Origin: Pseudomonadota bacterium
GTDB taxonomy: Bacteria; Pseudomonadota; Alphaproteobacteria; Acetobacterales; Acetobacteraceae
Reading direction: 5' to 3'
Assembly: GCA_021851785.1 (NCBI GenBank)
Contig: JAJZBV010000025.1
Span: forward strand, 1 to 45,503
Length of the DNA stretch: 45,503 nucleotides
Shown in pieces: positions 34,753 to 42,326 of the stretch; the first letter of the stretch is position 1; the number at the start of each line of letters is the position of its first letter. The position numbers and the translations under genes are program-made. Under the pieces are notes generated by a model. That model did not search any database. It had not been told where the DNA came from and saw nothing but the letters and a program-made list of their open reading frames with translations.

Positions 34753-36041
34753 TCGATGCGACGCATGATCCGTCGCGCCGGAGTTGGGTTGCGAGCGCCA
34801 ATGGCCATTCCGAATTTCCCATCCAGAACCTGCCATTGGGGGTTTTTTCGCCAAACGGCGATGACGCGCGGATCGGGGTTGCGATCGGGGATGCGATCCT
34901 CGATCTCCGCGCGCTTGCGCAAGCCCAGGTGGTCGATGCCGCCATCGCGACGGCCTGCGAGCAGCCGACGCTCAATGCCCTCTTGAGCGAGACGGTCGCG
35001 GCGCGGGCCGCGCTTCGGCAAACGCTCTCGGCGATCCTCGACGAGACGGCAAAACCGCGCCCGGAATGGCTGCGCCCGATGGCCGATTGCGTGCTCCACC
35101 TGCCGGCGCGGATCGGCGATTACACCGATTTTTTCGCCGGAATCCACCACGCGAGCAATACCGGGCGGCAATTCCGCCCCGACAATCCGCTGTTGCCCAA
35201 TTACAAATATGTGCCGGTCGCCTATCACGGGCGCGCGTCCTCGGTGATCGTCTCCGGCGAAGGGGTGCGGCGGCCGAACGGGCAGCGCAAGCCGGCGAGC
35301 GAGACGGTGCCGAGTTTCGGTGCGAGCCGCAATCTCGATTACGAACTCGAACTCGGCATCTGGGTCGGGCGCGGCAATGCCCTCGGCGAGCCCATCCCGA
35401 TCGCCGAAGCCCGTGATCATATCGCCGGTTTTTCGCTTCTGAACGACTGGTCGGCGCGCGATATCCAGGCGTGGGAGTATCAACCGCTCGGCCCGTTTCT
35501 CGCCAAGAATTTCGCAACGACGCTCTCGCCCTGGATCGTCACCGCCGAGGCCCTGGCGCCGTTTCGCCTCCGCCAGGCGCCGCGCCCGGCCGGCGACCCG
35601 GCGCCACTTCCGTATCTTTTCGATCCCGACGATCAGGAATCCGGCGCTTTCGATATCACGCTCGACATCTTGCTCCTGACACCTGGGATGCGCGCGGCCA
35701 ACGCGGCACCGGTGCGGCTCGCGCGCTCCAATACCCGCCATCTCTACTGGACGGCGGCACAGATGCTCGCCCATCACGCGAGCAATGGCTGCAATCTCTC
35801 CCCCGGTGATCTGTTCGGCTCCGGCACCATTTCCGGGCCGACGCCGGAGAGCCGTGGCAGCCTGCTCGAAATCACCGAAGGCGGGCGGAAGCCGCTGACG
35901 CTGCCCTCGGGCGAGACGCGGCGCTTCCTCGAAGACGGTGACGAGGTGATTTTTCGGGCGCACGCGGCGCGCGAGGGGGTCGTCGGCATCGGCTTTGGCG
36001 AGGCGCGCGGCGTGATCCTGCCGGCGCCGGAACTCCGCTGA
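34749..36041 (+). CDS. fahA: Fumarylacetoacetase FahA
   Basis: 430 residues, the long two-domain form. Motifs: [21 protein letters not shown] (metal Asp and catalytic His), [28 protein letters not shown] (metal Glu pair), [13 protein letters not shown] (metal Asp), [15 protein letters not shown]. It splits fumarylacetoacetate to fumarate and acetoacetate, the last step of the route. The isomerase that links HmgA to FahA is absent from the window. The TGA stop abuts the stop of the convergent SGNH gene, giving TGATCA. Confidence 0.95.
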   Translation: MIDATHDPSRRSWVASANGHSEFPIQNLPLGVFSPNGDDARIGVAIGDAILDLRALAQAQVVDAAIATACEQPTLNALLSETVAARAALRQTLSAILDETAKPRPEWLRPMADCVLHLPARIGDYTDFFAGIHHASNTGRQFRPDNPLLPNYKYVPVAYHGRASSVIVSGEGVRRPNGQRKPASETVPSFGASRNLDYELELGIWVGRGNALGEPIPIAEARDHIAGFSLLNDWSARDIQAWEYQPLGPFLAKNFATTLSPWIVTAEALAPFRLRQAPRPAGDPAPLPYLFDPDDQESGAFDITLDILLLTPGMRAANAAPVRLARSNTRHLYWTAAQMLAHHASNGCNLSPGDLFGSGTISGPTPESRGSLLEITEGGRKPLTLPSGETRRFLEDGDEVIFRAHAAREGVVGIGFGEARGVILPAPELR

Positions 36042-36800
36042 TCATTCGTGAAGCAAACGGGCGAGGACCGGCTCGATCGCCGCCGCCATTTTCGCCTGGC
36101 CTTCGGCATTGGGGTGAAGCGGGGGTTCCGGCGGGGTGAGCAACGGGTCGAGAAAAAGGGCGCGATCGAGCGTGCCGTTTTTCATGAATGCCCCGCTCAC
36201 ATCGAGAAAAGTGACGACGGGATCGGCACGATAGCGGGTGGCGAGGGCGCGGTTGACGACGAGCGTCGTCGCGCTCGCCCATGCCGAGCGCTCGCTCGGC
36301 AGGATGCCGAGCAGCAGGATGCGGGTTTTCGGCAAGCGCTGGCGGAGGGCGGCGACATCGGCGGCGATGCCGGCGATCGTGTCCTCGGCCGACCAGTGCA
36401 GCCGGCCGAGATTATTGGCGCCGATCAGCACCACCGCCACTTGCGGGGCGATGCCGTTCGCCTCGCCATGCGTCACGCGCCACAGCAGATTGGCGGTGGT
36501 GTCGCCCTTGAAACCGAGATTGACGGCGTGGCGCGCGCCGTAATAGCGCTGCCAGATCGGGGTGAAATCGCGCCACGGCTCGGGGCCGGCGCGTTCGTAA
36601 TCGGCGGTGATGGAATCGCCGTAGAATACCAGGTCGATCGGGGCTTTGCGCAGCGCCTCGGCTTTTTGCGCAAATCGCGCTTGCCACCAGGGGAGATCGA
36701 GGCGGGCGATCGGCGTCGCCGCGAGCACGACCCGCGGCCGCTCCGGCGCCGCCGCGGCGAGCGGGAGGGCGGCGAGGGCGGCGAAGAGCGCGCGACGCAT
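36042..36800 (-). CDS. SGNH/GDSL-type hydrolase
   Basis: 252 residues from ATG 36800 with a signal peptide (MRRALFAALAALPLAAAAPE). Block I FYGDSITADYERA carries the serine, block II NLGFKGDTTANLLW, block III LIGANNLGRLHW. Block V is PPLHPNAEGQAKM, where the usual DxxH is PPLH, so the catalytic Asp is missing at its normal place. The layout resembles PAF-acetylhydrolase-like exported esterases. The start shares bases with the uppP stop (TGATG), so it is coupled to undecaprenyl-phosphate recycling and may act on envelope glycans. Substrate unknown. Confidence 0.85.
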   Translation of the reverse strand: MRRALFAALAALPLAAAAPERPRVVLAATPIARLDLPWWQARFAQKAEALRKAPIDLVFYGDSITADYERAGPEPWRDFTPIWQRYYGARHAVNLGFKGDTTANLLWRVTHGEANGIAPQVAVVLIGANNLGRLHWSAEDTIAGIAADVAALRQRLPKTRILLLGILPSERSAWASATTLVVNRALATRYRADPVVTFLDVSGAFMKNGTLDRALFLDPLLTPPEPPLHPNAEGQAKMAAAIEPVLARLLHE

Positions 36801-37636
36801 CAAGGTAGCAGCGCGAGCGCCGCCAGCGCCGCCGCCCCGAGCGCGATGCAGTAATAGGCGAAGGGATTGAGCGCCCAGGAATCGTGGCGGCGGAAATAGC
36901 GCATGAGGAAGGCGGTGCTGGCGAAGGCGGTGATCCCGGCGACGATCGCGGCGATGGTCGCAATCGCCAACACGCCGGGCGGCATGCCCTGATGATGCAG
37001 TTTCGGCACTTCGAGAACGGTCGCGCCGAGAATGATCGGGGTTGCGATGAGGAAGGAGAAATGCGCCGCCCCCTCGTGGTCGATGCCGCGCAAGAGCGCG
37101 CCGACGATGGTCGCGCCGGAGCGCGAAATGCCGGGGATCAGCGCCGTGCATTGCCAGAGCCCGATGGCCAGCGCATCGCCCGCCGAGAGCGTCGATAACG
37201 GACGATGCCCGCGCCCGCGGAGACGTTCGCCAAACAGCAGCAAGCCGCCATTGATGATCAGAAACAGCGCCGCGATCATCGGCGAGGCGAAGAGGCCGCG
37301 GAAAAAATGCTCGAACACGAAGCCGATGATCACCGCCGGGAGGGTCGCGATGACGATCAGGGCGAGGACGCGGCGGCTTTCGCGTGCCTGGTGCGGGTCA
37401 TCGAACCCGATGACCCCACGGGCGAGCGCCCACCAATCGCGCCAGAAATAGAGCAGCAAGGCGGTCGCGGTGCCGAGATGGAGCATCACCAGGAAGGGCA
37501 GGAACGAGGGCGCGCGTTCATCGAGGTTCATGCCGAAAACCGCCGGCAGCACGACCGCGTGGCCGAGGCTGCTGACCGGGAATAATTCCGTCGCCCCCTG
37601 GAGGATGGCTACGGCGATCGCGTGCAGCAAATCCAT
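36800..37636 (-). CDS. uppP: Undecaprenyl-diphosphate phosphatase UppP (BacA)
   Basis: 278 residues from ATG 37636. Eight or so membrane segments are visible. The first conserved motif is ILQGATELFPVSSLGHAVVL (QxxxE, with SSLGH where the E. coli type has SSTGH). The second is LIPGISRSGATIVGALLRG. It recycles undecaprenyl diphosphate to the monophosphate carrier for peptidoglycan at the inner membrane. The SSLGH variant and the long periplasmic loop NLDERAPSFLPF suggest an alphaproteobacterial subgroup. A longer in-frame start at 37717 has no support. Confidence 0.9.
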   Translation of the reverse strand: MDLLHAIAVAILQGATELFPVSSLGHAVVLPAVFGMNLDERAPSFLPFLVMLHLGTATALLLYFWRDWWALARGVIGFDDPHQARESRRVLALIVIATLPAVIIGFVFEHFFRGLFASPMIAALFLIINGGLLLFGERLRGRGHRPLSTLSAGDALAIGLWQCTALIPGISRSGATIVGALLRGIDHEGAAHFSFLIATPIILGATVLEVPKLHHQGMPPGVLAIATIAAIVAGITAFASTAFLMRYFRRHDSWALNPFAYYCIALGAAALAALALLP

Positions 37637-37749
37637 GCGGCTCTCGGCTCCTTCCGGGGTGGGACCGCTCGCTTGGTGGCCGAAACCGGGGCGGTTGACA
37701 AGCGCCGATCGGCTCATCCCTGATGGCTGGCCCGCATGACGAGGTTTTC

Positions 37750-38670
37750 ATGACACTCGAACAACTCAGAATTTTCGTCGCCGTCGCCGAGCGCGAACAC
37801 GTCACGCGGGCGAGCCTCGCCCTCAATCTCACGCAATCGGCGGTGAGTGCCGCGGTGCAGGCGCTGGAGGGACGGTTCGGGGTGAAATTATTCCACCGCG
37901 TCGGGCGCAATATCGCGCTCAGCGAGGCGGGGCGGATTTTTCTCGACGAGGCCCGCGCGGTGCTCGCCCGCGCCGCCGCCGCCGAGCGGGCGCTGGTCGA
38001 TCTCAGCGGCCTCAAGCGCGGGCGGCTGGTGATTGCTGCGAGCCAGACCATCGCCGTCCACTGGCTGCCGCGCCATCTCGCGCGGTTTCGCGCCGCCTGG
38101 CCGGAGATCGATCTCAGCGTCACCATCGGCAACACCGCGCAGGTCTCGCACGCGGTCAAGGAGGGCGAGGCGGAACTCGGTTTCGTCGAAGGCGATACCG
38201 ATGCGCCGATGCTGGCGGCGCGGCCGGTGGCGGAGGATCGGCTGGCGCTGATCACCCCGCCCGACCATCCCTGGGCGCTGGCGGACGCCGCGCCGAGCGC
38301 CGAGGCGCTGGCCGCGGCGAACTGGGTGATGCGTGAATCCGGCTCGGGCACCCGCGCGGGGCTGGAGGCGGCGCTGCGGGCGCGCGGGGTGGCGCCGGAG
38401 ACGCTGCGGGTGGTATTGGAGCTGCCGGCGAATGAGGCGGTGCGGGTCGCGGTCACGGCGGGGGCGGGGGTGAGCGCGCTCTCGGACTATGTCATCGGCG
38501 AGGCGCTGGCCGCCGGGCAGGTGCGGCGCGTGCCCTTTGCCATGCCGGCACGGATGTTTCGGGCGCTCTGGCACCGCGAGCGGCATCGTGGCCACGCCGC
38601 GACGGCGCTGCTCGAGCTGATCGCCGCCGAGGCGCCGGCGTCTCGCCGCGGCACCGCCGCCGGCGGCTGA
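37750..38670 (+). CDS. LysR-family transcriptional regulator
   Basis: 306 residues from ATG 37750. N-terminal HTH MTLEQLRIFVAVAEREHVTR, then ASLALNLTQSAVSAAVQALE. The periplasmic-binding-like effector domain follows (LVIAASQTIAVHWLPRHLARF, NWVMRESGSGTRAGLEAAL, VTAGAGVSALSDYVI), in the style of CysB/CbbR relatives. It is divergent from uppP; TTGACA at 37695 and a GCCGATCGGC palindrome at 37704 lie in the shared 113-base region. The KimA-like permease starts 24 bases downstream and is its probable target or operon partner. Confidence 0.9.
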   Translation: MTLEQLRIFVAVAEREHVTRASLALNLTQSAVSAAVQALEGRFGVKLFHRVGRNIALSEAGRIFLDEARAVLARAAAAERALVDLSGLKRGRLVIAASQTIAVHWLPRHLARFRAAWPEIDLSVTIGNTAQVSHAVKEGEAELGFVEGDTDAPMLAARPVAEDRLALITPPDHPWALADAAPSAEALAAANWVMRESGSGTRAGLEAALRARGVAPETLRVVLELPANEAVRVAVTAGAGVSALSDYVIGEALAAGQVRRVPFAMPARMFRALWHRERHRGHAATALLELIAAEAPASRRGTAAGG

Positions 38671-38694
38671 ACCAACCGACGGGAGCACGAGACG

Positions 38695-40674
38695 ATGCTG
38701 CGAGATCTGTTGTTCGGGCGCAAGCTCGCCAATCGAGAGGCCGAGGGACAGCGCATGGGGCTGGTCCCGGCCTTGCCGGCGATGGGTCTCGACGGGCTCA
38801 GTTCCGCGGCCTATGGGCCGGAGGCGACGCTCAGCATTTTGGTGGCGGCGGGCGGGGCAGGGAGCGGCCTGGTCGCGCCGGTGACCTGGGTGATCCTCGC
38901 GCTCCTGGCCATTCTTTATTTTTCCTACCGCCAGACCATCGCCGCCTACCCGAAGAATGGCGGCTCCTACACCGTCGCCTCGGAGAATCTCGGCGCCGCT
39001 GCCGGGCTGCTCGCCGCGATCGCCTTGATGATCGACTATACGCTCAACGTCGCGGTCGGCATTTCGGCGGGCGTCGCGGCGCTGATCTCGGCGCTGCCGG
39101 CGCTGCAACCCCTCACGCTCTGGCTCTGTCTCGCCATTCTCGCCGCCATCACCCTCATCAATTTGCGCGGGACCAAGGAATCGGGGCTTGCGTTCGCGCT
39201 GCCGACCTATCTGTTCCTCGGCTCCCTCGGCATCGTCCTGGTGCTCGGCGTCGTCAAAACGCTGCTCGGCGGCGGCCATCCGGCGGCGGTGATCCGGCCG
39301 CCGCCGCTCCCCAAGGCGGGGGAGGCGGTCGGGCTCTGGCTGTTGCTGCGGGCGTTTGCCAGCGGCTGCACGGCGATGACCGGGGTCGAGGCGGTGAGCA
39401 ACAGCACCAGCGCCTTTCGCGAGCCGGTGGTGGTGAACGCGCACCGCACCCTGACCGCGATCGTGGTGCTGCTCGGGCTTCTGCTGCTCGGGATTTCCTA
39501 TCTCGTGCCGGTCTACGGCATCTCGGCGATGGATCAGACGGCGCCCGGCTACCAAAGCGTGCTCTCGCAACTGATCACCGCGGTTTATGGCCATGGCTGG
39601 TTCTATTACCTCACCATCGCCGGCATTCTCGCGGTGCTGTGCCTTTCCGCCAATACCAGCTTCGTCGGGTTTCCGCGTCTTTGCCGGCTGGTGGCGAAGG
39701 ACAGTTTCCTCCCCCATGCGTTTGCCGCGCCGGGGCGGCGGCTGGTGTATTCGGTTGGCGTTTTGTTCCTTGCCGTCGGCGCCGGGCTGTTGCTGATCGT
39801 CTTCGACGGCGTCACCGACCGGCTGATCCCGCTGTTCGCGGTCGGCGCCTTTCTCGCCTTCACGCTGTCGCAAGCGGGGATGGCGGTGCATTGGTGGCGG
39901 GCGCGCGGGGAGCACGGCGCCGGGGCGCATTTTCGCCTCGTCGTCAACGGCTTCGGCGCCGCCGCGACCGGGCTCGCGCTCGCCATCATCCTGGTCGCGA
40001 AATTCGTCGAGGGCGCCTGGATCACGGTTGCCATCATCCCGGCGATGCTGCTCCTGCTGCGCGCCATTCGCCGCTATTATGCGACGCTGGACACAGCGAT
40101 CCTCGGCGCCCGCGACCGCCGGGTGCAGTTTTCCCACTATGAGCCGCCGGTGGTGCTGCTGCCGATCGAGCGCTGGGACCGGCTCGGGCGCAAGGCGCTG
40201 AATTTCGCGCTGCGCGTCTCGCCCGACGTCTTCGCGCTGCATCTGACCGCGCTCGAAGGCCCCGATGGCGCGAGCGAGGGGGAGGAGGCGCATGAGAAGA
40301 CGCTGCGCGATAATTGGCGCCGCTATGTCGAGCAGCCGGCCAGGCGCGCCGGCCTCTCGCCGCCGCGACTGCTGATCGAGACCTCGCCGTTCCGGAGCAT
40401 GGTTGGTCCCTTGCTGCGGGCGGCGCTCGATCTCGAAAAACACTTTCCCGGCCGCCCGGTGATGGTGGTCATCCCGGAAGTGGTGGAAGGGCGCTGGTGG
40501 GAGATGTTTCTTCACACGCGCAATGCCCAGCGCCTGCGCCGGGCTTTGTTACGCCATGGCGGCGTCAATCTGGTGGTGGCGACGGTGCCGTGGCAGACCG
40601 CCGAGCCCGAGCCCTTGGGCGTGATCGCCGAGGAAGAGCCGGCGGAGGACGCCGCGGCGAAGCTCGCCCGATAG
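38695..40674 (+). CDS. KimA-like APC potassium permease
   Basis: 659 residues. Residues about 1-460 form a twelve-segment APC transporter. The N-terminus LLFGRKLANREAEGQRMGL, then DGLSSAAYGPEATLSIL, the SYRQTIAAYPKNGGSYTVAS block and LMIDYTLNVAVGISAGVAAL match the potassium importer KimA (YdaO) of Bacillus closely in pattern. About 200 C-terminal residues form a cytosolic domain of the USP-like type (FALHLTALEGPDGA, LLIETSPFRSMVGPLL). It should import K+ with protons. In Firmicutes such proteins are controlled by cyclic di-AMP. Generic annotation would be amino-acid permease, which I think is less likely. Confidence 0.82.
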   Translation: MLRDLLFGRKLANREAEGQRMGLVPALPAMGLDGLSSAAYGPEATLSILVAAGGAGSGLVAPVTWVILALLAILYFSYRQTIAAYPKNGGSYTVASENLGAAAGLLAAIALMIDYTLNVAVGISAGVAALISALPALQPLTLWLCLAILAAITLINLRGTKESGLAFALPTYLFLGSLGIVLVLGVVKTLLGGGHPAAVIRPPPLPKAGEAVGLWLLLRAFASGCTAMTGVEAVSNSTSAFREPVVVNAHRTLTAIVVLLGLLLLGISYLVPVYGISAMDQTAPGYQSVLSQLITAVYGHGWFYYLTIAGILAVLCLSANTSFVGFPRLCRLVAKDSFLPHAFAAPGRRLVYSVGVLFLAVGAGLLLIVFDGVTDRLIPLFAVGAFLAFTLSQAGMAVHWWRARGEHGAGAHFRLVVNGFGAAATGLALAIILVAKFVEGAWITVAIIPAMLLLLRAIRRYYATLDTAILGARDRRVQFSHYEPPVVLLPIERWDRLGRKALNFALRVSPDVFALHLTALEGPDGASEGEEAHEKTLRDNWRRYVEQPARRAGLSPPRLLIETSPFRSMVGPLLRAALDLEKHFPGRPVMVVIPEVVEGRWWEMFLHTRNAQRLRRALLRHGGVNLVVATVPWQTAEPEPLGVIAEEEPAEDAAAKLAR

Positions 40675-40763
40675 GGGGCGGAGAGGCCGTGAACGGGGAC
40701 TTCGCGAGGCCCCAACCCTCAACGGGAATCGGGCGACGATCGCCGCGAGGTCGAAGGGCCCGG

Positions 40764-41426
40764 TCATGCCGCCCGCGTCGGCTCGTGCAGGCCGTAGGTC
40801 TCGAATTTCGCCGCGGTCTCGGCGATGTCGGCCTCGGAAAGCAGCACCGGCCCGCCGATCAGGAGGCTGTGGTAATATTGCCGGGCGATGGTTTCGAGTT
40901 CGACCGCCCGCCACATCGCCTTCGCCAGGGTCTCGCCGAGCGCGATCATGCCGTGATTGGCGAGGAGACAGGCGAGCCGGCCCGCGAGCGCCGTGAGCGC
41001 GTGCCCGGAGAGCGTCTTGGTGCCGAACGTGGCATAGGGGGCGCAGCGCACATTGGTGCCGCCGAAGGCCGCGATCATGTAATGGCAGGCGGGGATTTCC
41101 CGCCGGGTGATGGCGAGCGTGGTGCAATAGGTCGGATGGCTATGCACGACGGCGTTGATCTCCGGCCGCGCGCGCAGGATATCGAGATGGAAACGCCATT
41201 CGCTGGATGGCGGCAGCGGCCCCGACCAGGCGCCATACTCGCCGCCGATCGGCATCACCGCGACGTCTTCGGGGCGCATCGTCTCATAAGGCACGGCGGA
41301 GGGCGAAATCAGCATGGTCTCGCCGCGGCGGACGCTGATATTGCCCGACGTGCCCTGGTTGATGCCGAGCGCGTTCATCTGCCGGCAGGCGGCGACGATC
41401 GCGTGGCGAACCGCGGTTTCGGTCAT
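40764..41426 (-). CDS. Class II aldolase/adducin-family protein
   Basis: 220 residues. Motifs GTSGNISVRRGETMLISPSA, SSEWRFHLDILRARPEINAVVHSHPTYC and LANHGMIALGETLAKAM give the zinc ligands (two His in HSHP, one in NHG) and the catalytic Glu in SSEWRFH. The family holds L-fuculose-phosphate aldolases and relatives such as MtnB. The GGTNVRCAPYATFGT stretch is usual for FucA-like proteins. The true substrate is not clear. A good GGAGGAT site precedes ATG 41426. Confidence 0.87.
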   Translation of the reverse strand: MTETAVRHAIVAACRQMNALGINQGTSGNISVRRGETMLISPSAVPYETMRPEDVAVMPIGGEYGAWSGPLPPSSEWRFHLDILRARPEINAVVHSHPTYCTTLAITRREIPACHYMIAAFGGTNVRCAPYATFGTKTLSGHALTALAGRLACLLANHGMIALGETLAKAMWRAVELETIARQYYHSLLIGGPVLLSEADIAETAAKFETYGLHEPTRAA

Positions 41427-41441
41427 GGCGGAAGATCCTCC

Positions 41442-41547
41442 AGAGCAGCATCCGTTCAGATAGGATCATCCGAACGGATTAATTTGCTCGCCAAAACAAA
41501 GAGATAGAGAAATATTCGTGAGCCACCGCGAACGGATGTTGCTCTAG
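41442..41547. repeat. RIME-like palindromic element, copy 2
   Basis: Outer arms AGAGCAGCATCCGTTC (41442-41457) and GAACGGATGTTGCTCT (41530-41545) pair with one mismatch. An inner hairpin (CATCCGTTC / GAACGGATTA) has the loop AGATAGGATCATCC, nearly the same as copy 1 at 15201-15313. CAAAGAGATAGAGAAAT, common in such elements, lies between. The mazG stop codon TAG (41544-41546) is inside the outer arm. Confidence 0.8.
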
Positions 41548-42326
41548 CCGTTGCCTCGCTCCGCCGCCTTCACCGCCGCCCAGGCCGCCTCCATCGCCGC
41601 GAGCCCCGCTTCCGCCGGGGTTTCGCCGGTGGCGGCCAGCCGCGCCTCCATTGCGTTGAAGCGGCGGGTGAATTTGCGGTTCGCCCGGCGCAGCGCGGTC
41701 TCGGGATCGAGCCCGAGCTTGCGGGCGAGATTGGCGAGCACGAACAGCATGTCGCCGACCTCGTCCTCGAGCCGCGCCGGGTCGGCGCTCGCGAGTTCGG
41801 CGCGAAGTTCGGAGGTCTCCTCATCGAGTTTGGCGAGAACCGCCTCGGCATCCGGCCAGTCAAAGCCGACCCGGGCGGCGCGCGCGGTGAGTTTATGCGC
41901 GCGAGCGAGGGCGGGGAGTGCGGCCGGCACGCCGGCGAGGGTTCCGGTCGCGCCGCCCGCCGCGCGTTCGGCGGCCTTGCCGCGCTCCCACATGCCGGCC
42001 TCGGCGCGCGCCTCGCCGAACACATGCGGATGCCGGCGGATCATTTTGTCGCTGATCGCGCGCGCGATGTCGGCGAAAGCGAAATGGCCCGCCTCCTCGG
42101 CGAGCCGCGCGTGATAGACCACCTGAAACAGGAGATCGCCCAATTCATCGGCGAGGGCGGGGATGTCGTCCCGGGCGATGGCGTCGGCGACTTCGTGGGC
42201 CTCCTCGATGGTATAGGGCGCGATGGTCGCGAAATCCTGCGCCCGGTCCCAGGGGCAGCCGGTCTCGGGATCGCGCAGCGCCGCCATGATCGTGATCAGG
42301 CGGCGGAGTTCCGCCTCCGCGCTCAT
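41544..42326 (-). CDS. mazG: Nucleoside triphosphate pyrophosphohydrolase MazG
   Basis: 260 residues with two MazG domains. The first (about 1-110) has CPWDRAQDFATIAPYTIEEAHEVADAI, then ADELGDLLFQVVYHARLAEE. It keeps the EExxE and ExxD metal residues. The second (about 155-240) has LDEETSELRAELA and LEDEVGDMLFVLANLARKLG. It hydrolyses NTPs and dNTPs, including damaged ones, to the monophosphate. The start overlaps the upstream gene by ATGA (42323-42326), an unusual partner. The stop lies inside a RIME-like repeat. Confidence 0.95.
   Translation of the reverse strand: MSAEAELRRLITIMAALRDPETGCPWDRAQDFATIAPYTIEEAHEVADAIARDDIPALADELGDLLFQVVYHARLAEEAGHFAFADIARAISDKMIRRHPHVFGEARAEAGMWERGKAAERAAGGATGTLAGVPAALPALARAHKLTARAARVGFDWPDAEAVLAKLDEETSELRAELASADPARLEDEVGDMLFVLANLARKLGLDPETALRRANRKFTRRFNAMEARLAATGETPAEAGLAAMEAAWAAVKAAERGNG

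Noticed and set aside
37888-40515. An 875-codon open frame on the - strand
   Set aside because: Antisense to the LysR and permease genes, which have clear family motifs; the product is an Arg/Gln/His-rich shadow.
38695-40674. Plain amino-acid permease annotation
   Set aside because: N-terminal and TM1-TM3 patterns and the USP-like tail match KimA-type potassium importers better.
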